This document shows positions 55,433 to 64,000 of a stretch of 64,000 nt of DNA, one piece after another (positions within the stretch are counted from its first letter, which is position 1; the number at the start of each line of letters is the position of its first letter). A program made the translations under genes and the position numbers. Below the pieces are notes generated by a model, which searched no databases, was not told where the DNA came from, and was given only the letters and a program-made list of their open reading frames with translations. This DNA comes from Paenibacillus sp. E222. Its GTDB lineage: Bacteria; Bacillota; Bacilli; Paenibacillales; Paenibacillaceae. The stretch lies in contig NZ_CP058552.1 of NCBI RefSeq assembly GCF_013401555.1, positions 3,286,001 through 3,350,000 of the forward strand, written 5' to 3'.

Positions 55433-55618
55433 CCCAATTACCGCACCCCTATTCAAAAGATACGGAGATTCTGCAAATGTAGCGGAGGGGATGGAATTGG
55501 AACTGTAGAAGCGAAGCGTTCGCCTTTGTCTCCAAATTTTAACCTTCTGAATAATAAATCAATAAAATTTGGAGACAACAGTGATCGAAAGTCCAATCCA
55601 TCACCGCAGCGGTCACCT
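55423..55618 (+). repeat. Dispersed structured intergenic repeat, copy D (C/D subtype)
   Basis: Direct repeat of copy C offset by about 250 bp: first 95 nt nearly identical up to GAAGCGAAGCGTTCGCC. The central stem has a wholly different sequence, TTGTCTCCAAATTTT (55526-55540) with AAAATTTGGAGACAA (55564-55578), 15 perfect pairs. It is followed by CAGTGATCGAAAGTCC and a GTGAT / ATCAC stem where copy C has GCGAT / ATCGC. Ends about 50 nt before the TTG start of the methyltransferase gene. Confidence 0.8.
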
Positions 55619-55668
55619 TTACACCAAGCCTATCTTTTGAACAATAAATTAAAGGAAGTGGATCTATC

Positions 55669-57045
55669 TTGCCATCAGTTACACTGGAACGCAGCCGCAA
55701 AAAGCGGCTTGAACATGCACATCCATGGATATATAACAATGAAATCGCCTCTGTTGAAGGAAACCCCGAGCCGGGAGATCTGGTCAACGTAATGAATCAC
55801 CAAGGTCGCTATCTCGCGACAGGGTACTATAATCCTGCATCTCAAATCACAGTGCGAGTCGTGGCCTATCAACCCTTGGAGTTTGAACAGATGGACACCG
55901 CGTTTTTTGCAGCGCGTTTCCGCGATTGCTTACGCCACCGGGAGCGTTTTATCCAGGATGGGGAGGCATACCGTCTTGTTTATGGGGAAGCTGATTTTCT
56001 GCCTGGACTGATCGTTGACCGTTTTGGCAGCATCCTTGTTGTTCAATTGCTCACATTGGGGATGGACCGTTGCCGCGAAGCGATTGTACAAGCTCTAATT
56101 GAAGTGATGCAGCCGGAAGGCATCTATGAACGCAGTGATGTGTCCATTCGTGAACTCGAAGGCTTGGAGCAGACGAAAGGACCATTGTATGGGGATTGCC
56201 CGCGTCATGTCACGGTAACGGAGAACGGATTGCTCATTAAGGTGGATATCGTGGAAGGCCAGAAGACAGGGTACTTCTTCGACCAGCGCGAGAATCGTGC
56301 AGCCATCGAACCGCTTATGAAGGGTTGGGGTTACAAGAGCGGTATTACGCTCCAACAGACTGAGCAGGATGGTACGCAGCAGCTGCTTCCTGTGAATAAA
56401 AGCGGCAAGGTTGTGACGTTCCCTTATTGGGATGGGGCCACTGTGCTGGAATGTTTCTCCCATACCGGCAGCTTCACATTGAACGCCTGCAAATATGGAG
56501 CCAAAAAAGTAACCTGCCTGGATATCTCAGAGCATGCGATTGAAAGTGCACGTACCAACGTAGAACTGAACGGGTTTACAGACCGGGTTGAATTTGTCGT
56601 TGCGGATGCATTCCAATACTTGCGTGAGCAGGTGAAAGGCCTCGATGAGCGTAACGTACGTGCACGTGCTGGCGAACAGAAAGTGGATACGTCCAAAGCG
56701 CTAGCAGCCGGTGGCAAAACATTTGATGTGGTCATCCTCGACCCACCAGCCTTTGCCAAAACGAAATCAGCAGTCAAAGGCGCATGCCGTGGATATAAGG
56801 ACATCAATCTGCAAGGAATGAAACTGGTGAATGAGGGCGGGTATTTGGTAACGGCAAGCTGTTCATACCACATGCGTCCGGATCTCTTCCTGGAAACCAT
56901 TGCGGATGCAGCCGAGGATGCAGGCAAAGTGCTTCGTCTAATCGACTGGAAAGCAGCTGGTAAGGATCACCCACAAATTTTGGGGGTAGACGAAGGTCAT
57001 TACCTGAAATTTGCCATCTTCGAAGTACGCAGCAAAAAGAATTAA
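55669..57045 (+). CDS. RlmI/RlmK-like class I rRNA methyltransferase
   Basis: 458 residues from a TTG start at 55669 with AAAGGAAGTGG upstream. N-terminal PUA domain (about 1-75: ERSRKKRLEHAHPWIYNNEI), then the RlmI-type Rossmann domain: VLECFSHTGSFTLNACKYGA (motif I, near 262), CLDISEHAIESARTNVELNG, VVILDPPAFAKTKSAVKG (motif IV, near 358) and VTASCSYHM. E. coli RlmI makes m5C1962 in 23S rRNA, but the target here is uncertain. Two inserts (about 225-250, LQQTEQDGTQQLLPVNKSGK, and about 324-348) make it longer than the usual 390-400 residues. B. subtilis YwbD is the closest familiar relative. Confidence 0.88.
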   Translation: MPSVTLERSRKKRLEHAHPWIYNNEIASVEGNPEPGDLVNVMNHQGRYLATGYYNPASQITVRVVAYQPLEFEQMDTAFFAARFRDCLRHRERFIQDGEAYRLVYGEADFLPGLIVDRFGSILVVQLLTLGMDRCREAIVQALIEVMQPEGIYERSDVSIRELEGLEQTKGPLYGDCPRHVTVTENGLLIKVDIVEGQKTGYFFDQRENRAAIEPLMKGWGYKSGITLQQTEQDGTQQLLPVNKSGKVVTFPYWDGATVLECFSHTGSFTLNACKYGAKKVTCLDISEHAIESARTNVELNGFTDRVEFVVADAFQYLREQVKGLDERNVRARAGEQKVDTSKALAAGGKTFDVVILDPPAFAKTKSAVKGACRGYKDINLQGMKLVNEGGYLVTASCSYHMRPDLFLETIADAAEDAGKVLRLIDWKAAGKDHPQILGVDEGHYLKFAIFEVRSKKN

Positions 57046-57127
57046 TCGAGCGATATCAGTATTGGATCGTTCATCTATTTTGGCAAAGAGGGGCTGTCTC
57101 AAAAGGAATTCCACTTCGCTCCATGCG

Positions 57128-57322
57128 CTAACGAACCTATCACATCTTAACAGGTGGATTATCAACGGTTGCCAGATTTAACGAACCTCAGTCACGCTAT
57201 TCCGTCATCAAACGGTGTCAAAACATAAAAAATGGATCGAATCGCCGAAATAACGTCTCTGTGATTCGTTAGATCTTAGATCTGGGCTAATGGGAGCGCA
57301 TAGCGTGTCTCAGGTTCATTAG
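57128..57322. repeat. Nested palindromic intergenic repeat with CTAACGAACC ends
   Basis: An inner imperfect palindrome at 57179-57271 has 23-nt arms (TAACGAACCTCAG... and ...CTGTGATTCGTTA) matching at 18 of 23 positions. It is nested in an outer pair, CTAACGAACCT at 57128 and AGGTTCATTAG ending 57322; the outer right arm (ATAGCGTGTCTCAGGTTC) also complements the inner left arm. No coding capacity. It resembles miniature palindromic elements rather than a gene. Confidence 0.65.
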
Positions 57323-57337
57323 TACAAAATAACGCTA

Positions 57338-57386
57338 ACAAGGGATGTCCTCTGTCATATTCATGACTTATGGGATATCCCCTTTT
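57338..57386 (+). terminator. Terminator before addB
   Basis: AAGGGATGTCC pairs with GGGATATCCC (one wobble) with an inner GTCAT / ATGAC hairpin, followed by CTTTTTGC. Confidence 0.65.
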
Positions 57387-57508
57387 TGCTATGCTCATGC
57401 AAAAGCTCTCTGGAATTGCCGGATAGTGGCAAACGTATGTTCCGAACCAAGTCAGATATGTTATACTGGGAATTAAAATCTTGTTCGTGATGGTTTGGAG
57501 GATTAAAC

Positions 57509-60500
57509 ATGTCCGTACGCTTTGTTATTGGCCGGGCAGGCAGCGGCAAGAGTGCGCTGATTACCCGGGAAATCACATCCCTGCTTCAAAAGGAACCACA
57601 AGGTAAACCACTGATTCTGCTAGTCCCGGAACAGAGTTCGTTTCGAACCGAACAGTCGCTGGTTTCTTCTGGTGCTATTAAAGGTACCATGCGTGCTGAA
57701 GTGCTTGGTTTTCGCCGATTGGCCTATCGGGTCATGCAGGAGGCAGGTGGTTCTGCCCGTATTCCCATTGGAGCTGAAGGCAAAAAAATGCTGCTCTACA
57801 AAGTGCTCCAGCGTCGTAAGGAAGAATTGAAGCTGTTTGGAGCATCGGGCAGTCAGCTGGGATTTATAGGAGATTTAAATGATTTATACAGTGAGTTTAA
57901 ACGTTATGAACTTGACCCTACTTCACTGGAAGAAGGACTTTCCGCAATGAATACTTCCTCTTCTGCACCGATTCTGGGAGACAAGCTGCATGACTTGCTT
58001 CTTATATACCGTGACTATGAAAAGGAATTAACCGAACTATATATCGATGATGAAGACACGTTGACTGAACTGACAGAGCGATTGCCGGAGAGTAGGTTGC
58101 TGCAAGATGCAGAGATCTGGATCGATGGATTTCAGGGATTTACCCCGCAGGAAATGAGTGTCATTGGAAGACTGATGCTGCAAGCTTCTTCCGTTACAAT
58201 TGCATTGACGTTGGATCGTGCATACGACCACGGCGCACTTCCAGGAGAATTGGAACTGTTCCATCCCACAGCAAGTGCATACGCACGTCTCAAAGGCATG
58301 GCCGAGGATCTGGGTGTCCTTAATGAGACAACGGTGCTTCAACCGGAAGTTTTGCCGAGATATGAGGGCAGTCCTGGACTGGCCCATTTGGAGGCTGGCT
58401 TTGATCGCAGAGTTCGCTGGAAGAGTGAGGGGCGTGATGCAGGTGTCCGACTTTACGCTGCTGAGAACCGCCGGGCTGAGATGGAAGGAGCACTTCGTGA
58501 GATGCGTCGTCTGGCGCAAGATGAAGGTGCGCGTTATCGAGATATGGCAGTGCTTGTTCGTCAGTTGGATACATATGCCGACATTGCTGAGCCCCTATTC
58601 AGGGACTATGGCGTGCCTGTCTTTCTGGATCGGAGAAGAAATGAACTACATCATCCATTATCGGAATTTATTCGTTCAGCACTCGATATCGTTCGCCGTC
58701 GCTGGCGTTATGAGGATGTATTTCGCTGTGTAAAAACGGATCTGCTGCTTCCACGAGACGGTTCCATCACGCGTGAAGATATGGACCAGCTTGAAAATTA
58801 TATATTGGCTTGTGGAATTCACGGATACCGCTGGACAGATGGCAAGCCATGGAAGTATGTACCCAGCCTGTCTCTGGAAGACAACGACCAGGATGTCCGC
58901 AGCCGGGGCCGGGAGCAGATGCTGTCCTTAATGGAAAAATGCCGAACGGTGATTGTTGACCCGTTGGGTGCTTTTGAGAAACGAATAAGCAAGGCAAAGA
59001 CAGCTAAAGACCAATGTGCGGCGCTATATAGACTACTGGAAGATGCCGAGATTCCTTGGAAGCTGGATCAGATGTCTGCAGAAGCCAAGGCCCAGGGTGA
59101 TCCGGAGCGGTCGAGAGAGCATCGTCAAATGTGGGGTGCCGTCCTAGATCTATTAGATCAGATGGTTGATATGATGGGAGCCGAACGGTTGGATATCGAT
59201 CTGTTTGCAGGGCTGATGGAGACCGGATTGACCGAACTGAAACTGGGACTCGTTCCTCCAGCGCTTGATCAGGTGTTGGTTGGATCGATGGATCGTACAC
59301 GTCTTCAGGATATCAAGTACGTATTTATTCTGGGTGCAGTAGATGGTGAACTGCCTGCCGTGCCTCAGGATGATGGTGTATTAACCGAGCAGGAACGGCT
59401 GCTGTTAACGGAGAGAGGTTTGGGGCTTGGTCCCGGAGCAACAAGACAAATGCTGGACGAACGCTTTCTGATCTATTCAGCCCTGACCGCGGCGAGCAAG
59501 CAGTTATGGATGAGTCATCCCGTTGCAGATGATGAAGGGAAAACATTACTGCCCTCGGAAATTGTACGACATGTACGGAAAATGTTCGGTTTGCATGAGC
59601 AGCCATTGCTTGCCCAACCGCCGGTTACGGATGCTGAAGAGGTACACTGGTCTTATGTTAACCATCCTGGTCAGAGCCTCTCTTATCTCATTGGACAATT
59701 GCGAAGATGGCGCCGTGGAGAAGATATCCCTGAAATGTGGTGGGCGATCTATAACTGGCATGTCTCTCGGGAGACAAGCAGACCTCAGCTGGAGCAATTG
59801 CTTGGATCTGTTTTTTATCGCAATCGGGCGTTACCTCTGCGTACCGCTACGAGCCGTAGATTATATGGTACAGAGGTAAGGACGAGTGTCTCCCGAATGG
59901 AGCGGTTTGTGGCGTGTCCTTTCTCCCATTTTGCATCCCATGGGCTGCGGCTGAAAGAGCGCCAGCTGTACCGCTTGCAAGCTCCTGATATTGGACAATT
60001 GTTCCATGCTGCCTTGAGTCAGCTTGCCATACGTTTGCGTGAGCAGAATCGCAGTTGGGGCAGTCTGTCTCCGGATGAATGTCGGAAGGAAGCGGAGCAC
60101 ACCGTGGAGCAGATTGCACCACAGCTGCAGGGAGAGATTTTGCTTAGCACGAAACGATATGGTTACATCTTCCGGAAGCTGAAGGATATCGTTAGCCGGG
60201 CTTCGGTTATTCTGGGTGAACAGTCCAGACGGGGAAGCTTTGAACCGATTGGGCTGGAGCTTGATTTTGGACCAGGCAAACCGCTGCCACCGCTTCGTTT
60301 TGAATTGGAAAATGGCTGTGTGATGGAGATTGTCGGGCGTATCGACCGCGTGGATGTGGCTGAAGGAGAGAACGGCTTACTGCTGCGGGTCATTGATTAC
60401 AAATCGAGCCAGACCGATCTAAAACTGCATGAAGTGTATTATGGCCTGTCATTACAGATGCTCACGTATCTGGAGGTACTGCTCAGTGCTGCCGAGGAGT

Positions 60501-61012
60501 GGCTTGGAGAATCGGCGATGCCTGGAGGAACACTCTATTTCCATGTGCATAACCCGTTGCTTCAATCCGCGAATGGCATGACTTCTGAGCAGGCAGGTCA
60601 AGAACTGCTGAAACGGTTCAAAATGAAAGGCTTGCTGCTTGCGGACCGGGATGCGATCGCTCAAATGGACAATACCCTTGACAAAGGTTACTCAGCCATT
60701 ATTCCGGTTGCGCTTAAGGCAGATGGCAGCTTTTATAGCAGTGCCGCTGTAGCTACCCCAGAGCAATGGGATACCTTGCTGGCTTCAGTTCGCAGCAATA
60801 TACGTGAGATTGGCACACGGATTACCGATGGGGATGTGGCGATTGAACCTTACCGTATCCAGCAGGAGGTTGCATGCACCTTCTGTCCGTACAAGCCAGT
60901 CTGTCAATTTGATGAAAACATCGAAGGCAATGAATATAATCTGTTATCCAAACCGGGCAAACAGCAAATCTGGGACATGCTGTCTCATGACAAAGGAGGG
61001 GAAACATCATGA
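57509..61012 (+). CDS. addB: AddB subunit of the AddAB helicase-nuclease
   Basis: 1167 residues. N-terminal Walker A VIGRAGSGKSALITREI; the inactivated helicase core follows. The C-terminal RecB-like nuclease has VGRIDRVDV and VIDYKSSQTDLKL, with iron-sulphur Cys ligands Cys803 (RFVACPFSHFA), Cys1123, Cys1126 and Cys1132 (ACTFCPYKPVCQF), the AddB pattern. Resects double-strand ends and responds to Chi; central for recombination and for transformation with chromosomal DNA. ATG 57509 has TGGAGG upstream; TATACT at 57462 may be its -10. Overlaps addA by 4 nt. Confidence 0.97.
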   Translation: MSVRFVIGRAGSGKSALITREITSLLQKEPQGKPLILLVPEQSSFRTEQSLVSSGAIKGTMRAEVLGFRRLAYRVMQEAGGSARIPIGAEGKKMLLYKVLQRRKEELKLFGASGSQLGFIGDLNDLYSEFKRYELDPTSLEEGLSAMNTSSSAPILGDKLHDLLLIYRDYEKELTELYIDDEDTLTELTERLPESRLLQDAEIWIDGFQGFTPQEMSVIGRLMLQASSVTIALTLDRAYDHGALPGELELFHPTASAYARLKGMAEDLGVLNETTVLQPEVLPRYEGSPGLAHLEAGFDRRVRWKSEGRDAGVRLYAAENRRAEMEGALREMRRLAQDEGARYRDMAVLVRQLDTYADIAEPLFRDYGVPVFLDRRRNELHHPLSEFIRSALDIVRRRWRYEDVFRCVKTDLLLPRDGSITREDMDQLENYILACGIHGYRWTDGKPWKYVPSLSLEDNDQDVRSRGREQMLSLMEKCRTVIVDPLGAFEKRISKAKTAKDQCAALYRLLEDAEIPWKLDQMSAEAKAQGDPERSREHRQMWGAVLDLLDQMVDMMGAERLDIDLFAGLMETGLTELKLGLVPPALDQVLVGSMDRTRLQDIKYVFILGAVDGELPAVPQDDGVLTEQERLLLTERGLGLGPGATRQMLDERFLIYSALTAASKQLWMSHPVADDEGKTLLPSEIVRHVRKMFGLHEQPLLAQPPVTDAEEVHWSYVNHPGQSLSYLIGQLRRWRRGEDIPEMWWAIYNWHVSRETSRPQLEQLLGSVFYRNRALPLRTATSRRLYGTEVRTSVSRMERFVACPFSHFASHGLRLKERQLYRLQAPDIGQLFHAALSQLAIRLREQNRSWGSLSPDECRKEAEHTVEQIAPQLQGEILLSTKRYGYIFRKLKDIVSRASVILGEQSRRGSFEPIGLELDFGPGKPLPPLRFELENGCVMEIVGRIDRVDVAEGENGLLLRVIDYKSSQTDLKLHEVYYGLSLQMLTYLEVLLSAAEEWLGESAMPGGTLYFHVHNPLLQSANGMTSEQAGQELLKRFKMKGLLLADRDAIAQMDNTLDKGYSAIIPVALKADGSFYSSAAVATPEQWDTLLASVRSNIREIGTRITDGDVAIEPYRIQQEVACTFCPYKPVCQFDENIEGNEYNLLSKPGKQQIWDMLSHDKGGETS

Positions 61013-64000
61013 CGAATATGCCAAAACCGGAGGGAAGCTTCTGGAGTGATGACCAATGGAGTGCCATCTCACAGAGTGGGGAAGACATCCTGGTTGCTGC
61101 TGCAGCGGGTTCCGGGAAGACAGCCGTATTGGTTGAACGAATTATTCGTAAGATTGCAGACCCTTCCCGCGGATTCAGCGTAGATCGTTTGCTGGTTGCG
61201 ACATTTACGAAAGCTGCTGCGGCCGAGATGAAGCAGCGGATACGGGAAGCGCTGGAACGTGCACTTGAAGAGCAGCCTGCCGAAGAACATTTGCGCAAAC
61301 AACTTTCACTACTTGGGCGGGCATCCATTACGACTCTGCATTCATTCTGTATGGAGGTCATTCGTCGTTATTATCAGCAAATTCCGCTAAACCCGGCTTT
61401 CCGGATTCTGAATGAAAATGAAGCCGAGATTATGCGGCAGGAATTGTTGGAGCAGTTGTTTGAAGAAAAGTATGGGGAAGAAGACGAAGGCAGTACATTC
61501 CGCGAATTGGTGGATTGGTTCAGTGGGGAACGAAACGATGATGCCATGCATCGACTTGTGCAGCGTTTGTATGATTTCTCACGCAGTCATTCCTGGCCGG
61601 ATCATTGGCTTGCGGAGATGGCCTCTGCTTTTCAGGTGGAAAGTGTCGAGGCACTTGGGCATTCTGCATGGGTTCAGAGTATTTTGCGTGATGCTGCTCT
61701 TGCCCTGAGTGGTGCTGCTGGTCTGCTGCGTCAAGGGATCAGCATATCGATGCAGCCGGAAGGTCCGAAACCTTATGCAGATACATTAAAAGAAGATTTG
61801 GCAATGGTCGAAGAGCTTCTGTCAGCTGTTGAGGTCATGCCGTGGGAGAGATTGCCTGAAGTGTTTCAGCCAGCAGCTTTTGGCAAGCTGAAGCCTTGCA
61901 AAAAGGACCAGACAGACCCGGGGTTACAAGAACAGGTCAAGGAACTGCGTGAGGCTGCGAAAAAAGCCGTTACCGATTTGAAAGGCTCGTTGTTTGGAAG
62001 AAGTGCGTTTTCTTTCTGGCAGGAGCTGGAGCAGGCGGCACCACTAATGCAGGAACTGTCCAAGCTGGTCAGTGCATTTGGAGAGCGATATCGACAGGCC
62101 AAGCAGGAACGCGGTCAGGTCGATTTCAGTGACCTGGAGCATTACTGTCTTCATATTTTGCGTCATGAGGATTCAACCCCCGAGCTGTCCATGCCTTCGG
62201 ATGCAGCAATGGAATATCGGGCACGTTTCGATGAAGTGCTGCTGGATGAATATCAGGATACCAATACAGTGCAGGAAGATATCGTCAGACTGATTTCCAG
62301 AGAAAATCCAGGAAACCGATTCATGGTCGGTGATGTGAAACAGAGTATTTACCGTTTTCGTCTGGCTGAACCCGGTCTGTTTCTGAACAAGTATCGTCAA
62401 TACGCAGCGAATTCGGATATGGGAGTGGACGGAGAGAGAGATTCATTGCATGCAGGAAGACGTATTGATCTTGCACGTAACTTCCGCAGTCGTGCAGAAG
62501 TCGTCCATTCGGTCAATATGTTATTCAAGCAGCTCATGAATGAAGGGGTAGCCGAGATTGCCTATGATGAACGAGCGCAGCTCGCTTATGGAGCTACTTT
62601 CCCGGAAGAGACGCTTGGAGATGAGGCTTACACACCTGAACTCATGCTGATCGATCGTCAAGGCGGAGGACCTGATCTCACGGAAAGCACGGACGAGAAT
62701 GGGGATGCGCTGCCTTCTGCTGAGTTGGAAAGTGCCGAGCTCGAAACCGCCCAGCTGGAGGCTCGGGCCATCGCTCGCCGTATTCGTGAAATGGTTGGAG
62801 ATACGGATAAACCAGCCCTCAACGTTTACGATAAAGCCCTCAAATCCATGCGACCTGCGCGTTATGGAGACATTGTTATTTTGCTGCGTTCTGCCCTGAT
62901 GTGGGCTCCACTCATGATTGAGGAATTCAGACAGCAGGGTATTCCTGCCGGAGGGGAGCAAAGCAAAGGGTATTTCCAGGCGACGGAAGTGGAAGTGATG
63001 TTGTCCTTGCTGCAGATTGTGGATAATCCAAGGCAGGATATCCCGCTTGCTTCCGTGCTTCGTTCGCCGATTGTCGGACTAGATGAAGAGGAACTGGCTC
63101 AGATTCGCCTTGGGGACAAGCGACAGTCTTTCTATGATGCTGTTGTTTCAGCTACAGGAGCATTCACTAGTTCGTTGAATGTTTTCGGGCAGCATGGTGA
63201 GAAAGTTTCAAATTCGAATTCATCTGCAATCCAGCTGCAATGGCCCGAAGTCTGGTCAGAAATGGAACAGGGGCAGCGGGAGTCGGCAGTATCCGCCGAG
63301 GCAGACGCTATCGAAGACATACATGAATCCTCTGTTCAGGCAGATACAGATGAGGTTCTGGATGCCGGTACAGATGCAAGTATGGGTGGACGTATAAGCG
63401 ATGATGCAGATAAGGAAAACGGTACCAGCACAGAGCTGCAACAAAAGTTAATTCGCTTTATGCGTCAGTTGGAACAGTGGCGGCTTGAAGCGAGACAAGG
63501 CAGCCTGAGTGAACTCATTTGGCGTATGTATCGGGAAACGGGTTATCTGGACTGGGTTGGTGGCCTACCTGGAGGCATGCAGCGTCAAAGTAATTTGAAG
63601 GCTCTATATGATCGCGCGCGGCAATATGAGGAGGCAACGGCCAATCGTGGATTGTTCCGCTTCCTGACTTATGTGTCCAGACTACGTGAGAATGGGGGAG
63701 ATCTCGGCACCGTAGCAGGTGGTTCTGGTGAGCAGGATAATGCGGTACGCATCATGACAATTCACCGAAGTAAGGGCTTGGAGTTCCCTATTGTTTTTGT
63801 CGGGGGCATATCCAAAATGTTCAATCAGCAGGATCTGAATTCGCCGTTTCTGATGCATAAGGAGCTGGGATTTGGCCCGAGGTTTGTAGATCGTGAGAAG
63901 CGGGTTGCCTATCCAACCTTGGCGAATCTGGCGATTCGTCGTCGTGCCCAGTTTGAGCTGCTTGCCGAAGAGATGCGGGTGCTCTATGTGGCCCTGACCC
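61009..64000 (+). CDS. addA: AddA subunit of the AddAB helicase-nuclease (3' end outside window)
   Basis: Open frame from ATG 61009 (AAGGAGGGG upstream) to the window edge, 997 complete codons, no stop. UvrD-type helicase: Q motif FWSDDQWSAI, Walker A VAAAAGSGKTAVLVERI with Lys37, motif Ia ATFTKAAAAEM, Walker B VLLDEYQDTNTVQ, motif III GDVKQSIYRFRLAEP, motif V VRIMTIHRSKGLEFPIVFVGG, and the start of motif VI LAEEMRVLYVALT at the edge. An acidic linker (about 755-820) is unremarkable. The C-terminal nuclease domain lies outside the window. Provides the helicase motor of AddAB. Confidence 0.97.
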   Translation, partial: MTNMPKPEGSFWSDDQWSAISQSGEDILVAAAAGSGKTAVLVERIIRKIADPSRGFSVDRLLVATFTKAAAAEMKQRIREALERALEEQPAEEHLRKQLSLLGRASITTLHSFCMEVIRRYYQQIPLNPAFRILNENEAEIMRQELLEQLFEEKYGEEDEGSTFRELVDWFSGERNDDAMHRLVQRLYDFSRSHSWPDHWLAEMASAFQVESVEALGHSAWVQSILRDAALALSGAAGLLRQGISISMQPEGPKPYADTLKEDLAMVEELLSAVEVMPWERLPEVFQPAAFGKLKPCKKDQTDPGLQEQVKELREAAKKAVTDLKGSLFGRSAFSFWQELEQAAPLMQELSKLVSAFGERYRQAKQERGQVDFSDLEHYCLHILRHEDSTPELSMPSDAAMEYRARFDEVLLDEYQDTNTVQEDIVRLISRENPGNRFMVGDVKQSIYRFRLAEPGLFLNKYRQYAANSDMGVDGERDSLHAGRRIDLARNFRSRAEVVHSVNMLFKQLMNEGVAEIAYDERAQLAYGATFPEETLGDEAYTPELMLIDRQGGGPDLTESTDENGDALPSAELESAELETAQLEARAIARRIREMVGDTDKPALNVYDKALKSMRPARYGDIVILLRSALMWAPLMIEEFRQQGIPAGGEQSKGYFQATEVEVMLSLLQIVDNPRQDIPLASVLRSPIVGLDEEELAQIRLGDKRQSFYDAVVSATGAFTSSLNVFGQHGEKVSNSNSSAIQLQWPEVWSEMEQGQRESAVSAEADAIEDIHESSVQADTDEVLDAGTDASMGGRISDDADKENGTSTELQQKLIRFMRQLEQWRLEARQGSLSELIWRMYRETGYLDWVGGLPGGMQRQSNLKALYDRARQYEEATANRGLFRFLTYVSRLRENGGDLGTVAGGSGEQDNAVRIMTIHRSKGLEFPIVFVGGISKMFNQQDLNSPFLMHKELGFGPRFVDREKRVAYPTLANLAIRRRAQFELLAEEMRVLYVALT

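Noticed and set aside
55169..55618. Tandem repeats considered as a CRISPR array
   Set aside because: Only two to three units of about 200-250 nt, non-identical, with internal hairpins; no short direct repeats with regular spacers and no cas genes.
55352..55792. 146-codon plus-strand frame upstream of the RlmI-like gene
   Set aside because: It runs through repeat copies C and D, has no ribosome site, and overlaps the methyltransferase start in another frame.
61009..64000. Possible frameshift in addA
   Set aside because: Walker A at the start and motifs V and VI near 63750-63990 are in the same frame, with no stop between; the gene is merely cut by the window edge.

Overview
The window reads as the chromosome of an endospore-forming, naturally transformable-type Bacillota of the Paenibacillus kind. 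It carries spoVA, gpr and spoIIP sporulation genes, comER-comEA-comEB-comEC, a CIRCE-controlled hrcA-grpE-dnaK-dnaJ block, a leucine T-box, AddAB instead of RecBCD, and a YesM/YesN-type sensor-regulator pair beside a sugar-binding lipoprotein. Gene order from yqeG to mtaB follows the Bacillus subtilis yqeG-yqeV region, with Paenibacillus-like insertions. The genus is an inference from this combination. No rRNA, tRNA, CRISPR array, transposase or prophage gene was recognised.

Layout. 1-4.1 kb: a 3'-truncated solute-binding lipoprotein divergent from a sensor kinase/AraC-type regulator pair. 4.1-7.6 kb: an HD nucleotidase-like gene, a membrane metal-dependent hydrolase, two small unknown genes and an M42 aminopeptidase. 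7.9-10.1 kb: a tiny membrane peptide and a three-gene spoVAC-spoVAD-spoVAE operon. 10.3-14.7 kb: MoxR ATPase, DUF58 and transglutaminase operon. 14.8-21.3 kb: ribosome-assembly, NAD and shikimate genes (yqeG, yqeH, aroE, yqeI, nadD, yqeK, rsfS, cvfB, yqeM). 21.5-30.5 kb: an APH-fold kinase, T-box-controlled leuS and late competence genes. 30.7-34.3 kb: an AT-richer methyltransferase, a small helical protein, an ECF sigma factor with its anti-sigma factor, and a structured RNA candidate. 34.3-42.9 kb: holA, rpsT, gpr, spoIIP, yqxA-like, lepA, hemW and an acetyltransferase. 43-49.4 kb: heat-shock operon followed by three small stress-type genes. 49.5-57 kb: prmA, M50 protease, rsmE, mtaB, NUDIX, Na/Pi transporter and an RlmI-like methyltransferase. 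57.5-64 kb: addB and a 3'-truncated addA.

Genes are tightly packed, with many 4-nt ATGA overlaps and several TTG or GTG starts backed by strong ribosome binding sites. Many transcription units end in clear intrinsic terminators.

The most unusual content is intergenic. A family of about 180-230 bp structured repeats occurs in at least four copies (near 17.4, 48.6, 55.2 and 55.5 kb), always in sense orientation upstream of a plus-strand gene. Its central stem is kept by compensatory changes although the stem sequence differs between copies. A second, unrelated nested palindrome lies at 57.1-57.3 kb. A hairpin array with a terminator directly abuts hemW, and a closed 91-nt fold sits before a strong terminator upstream of holA. 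I cannot name any of these as a described family.
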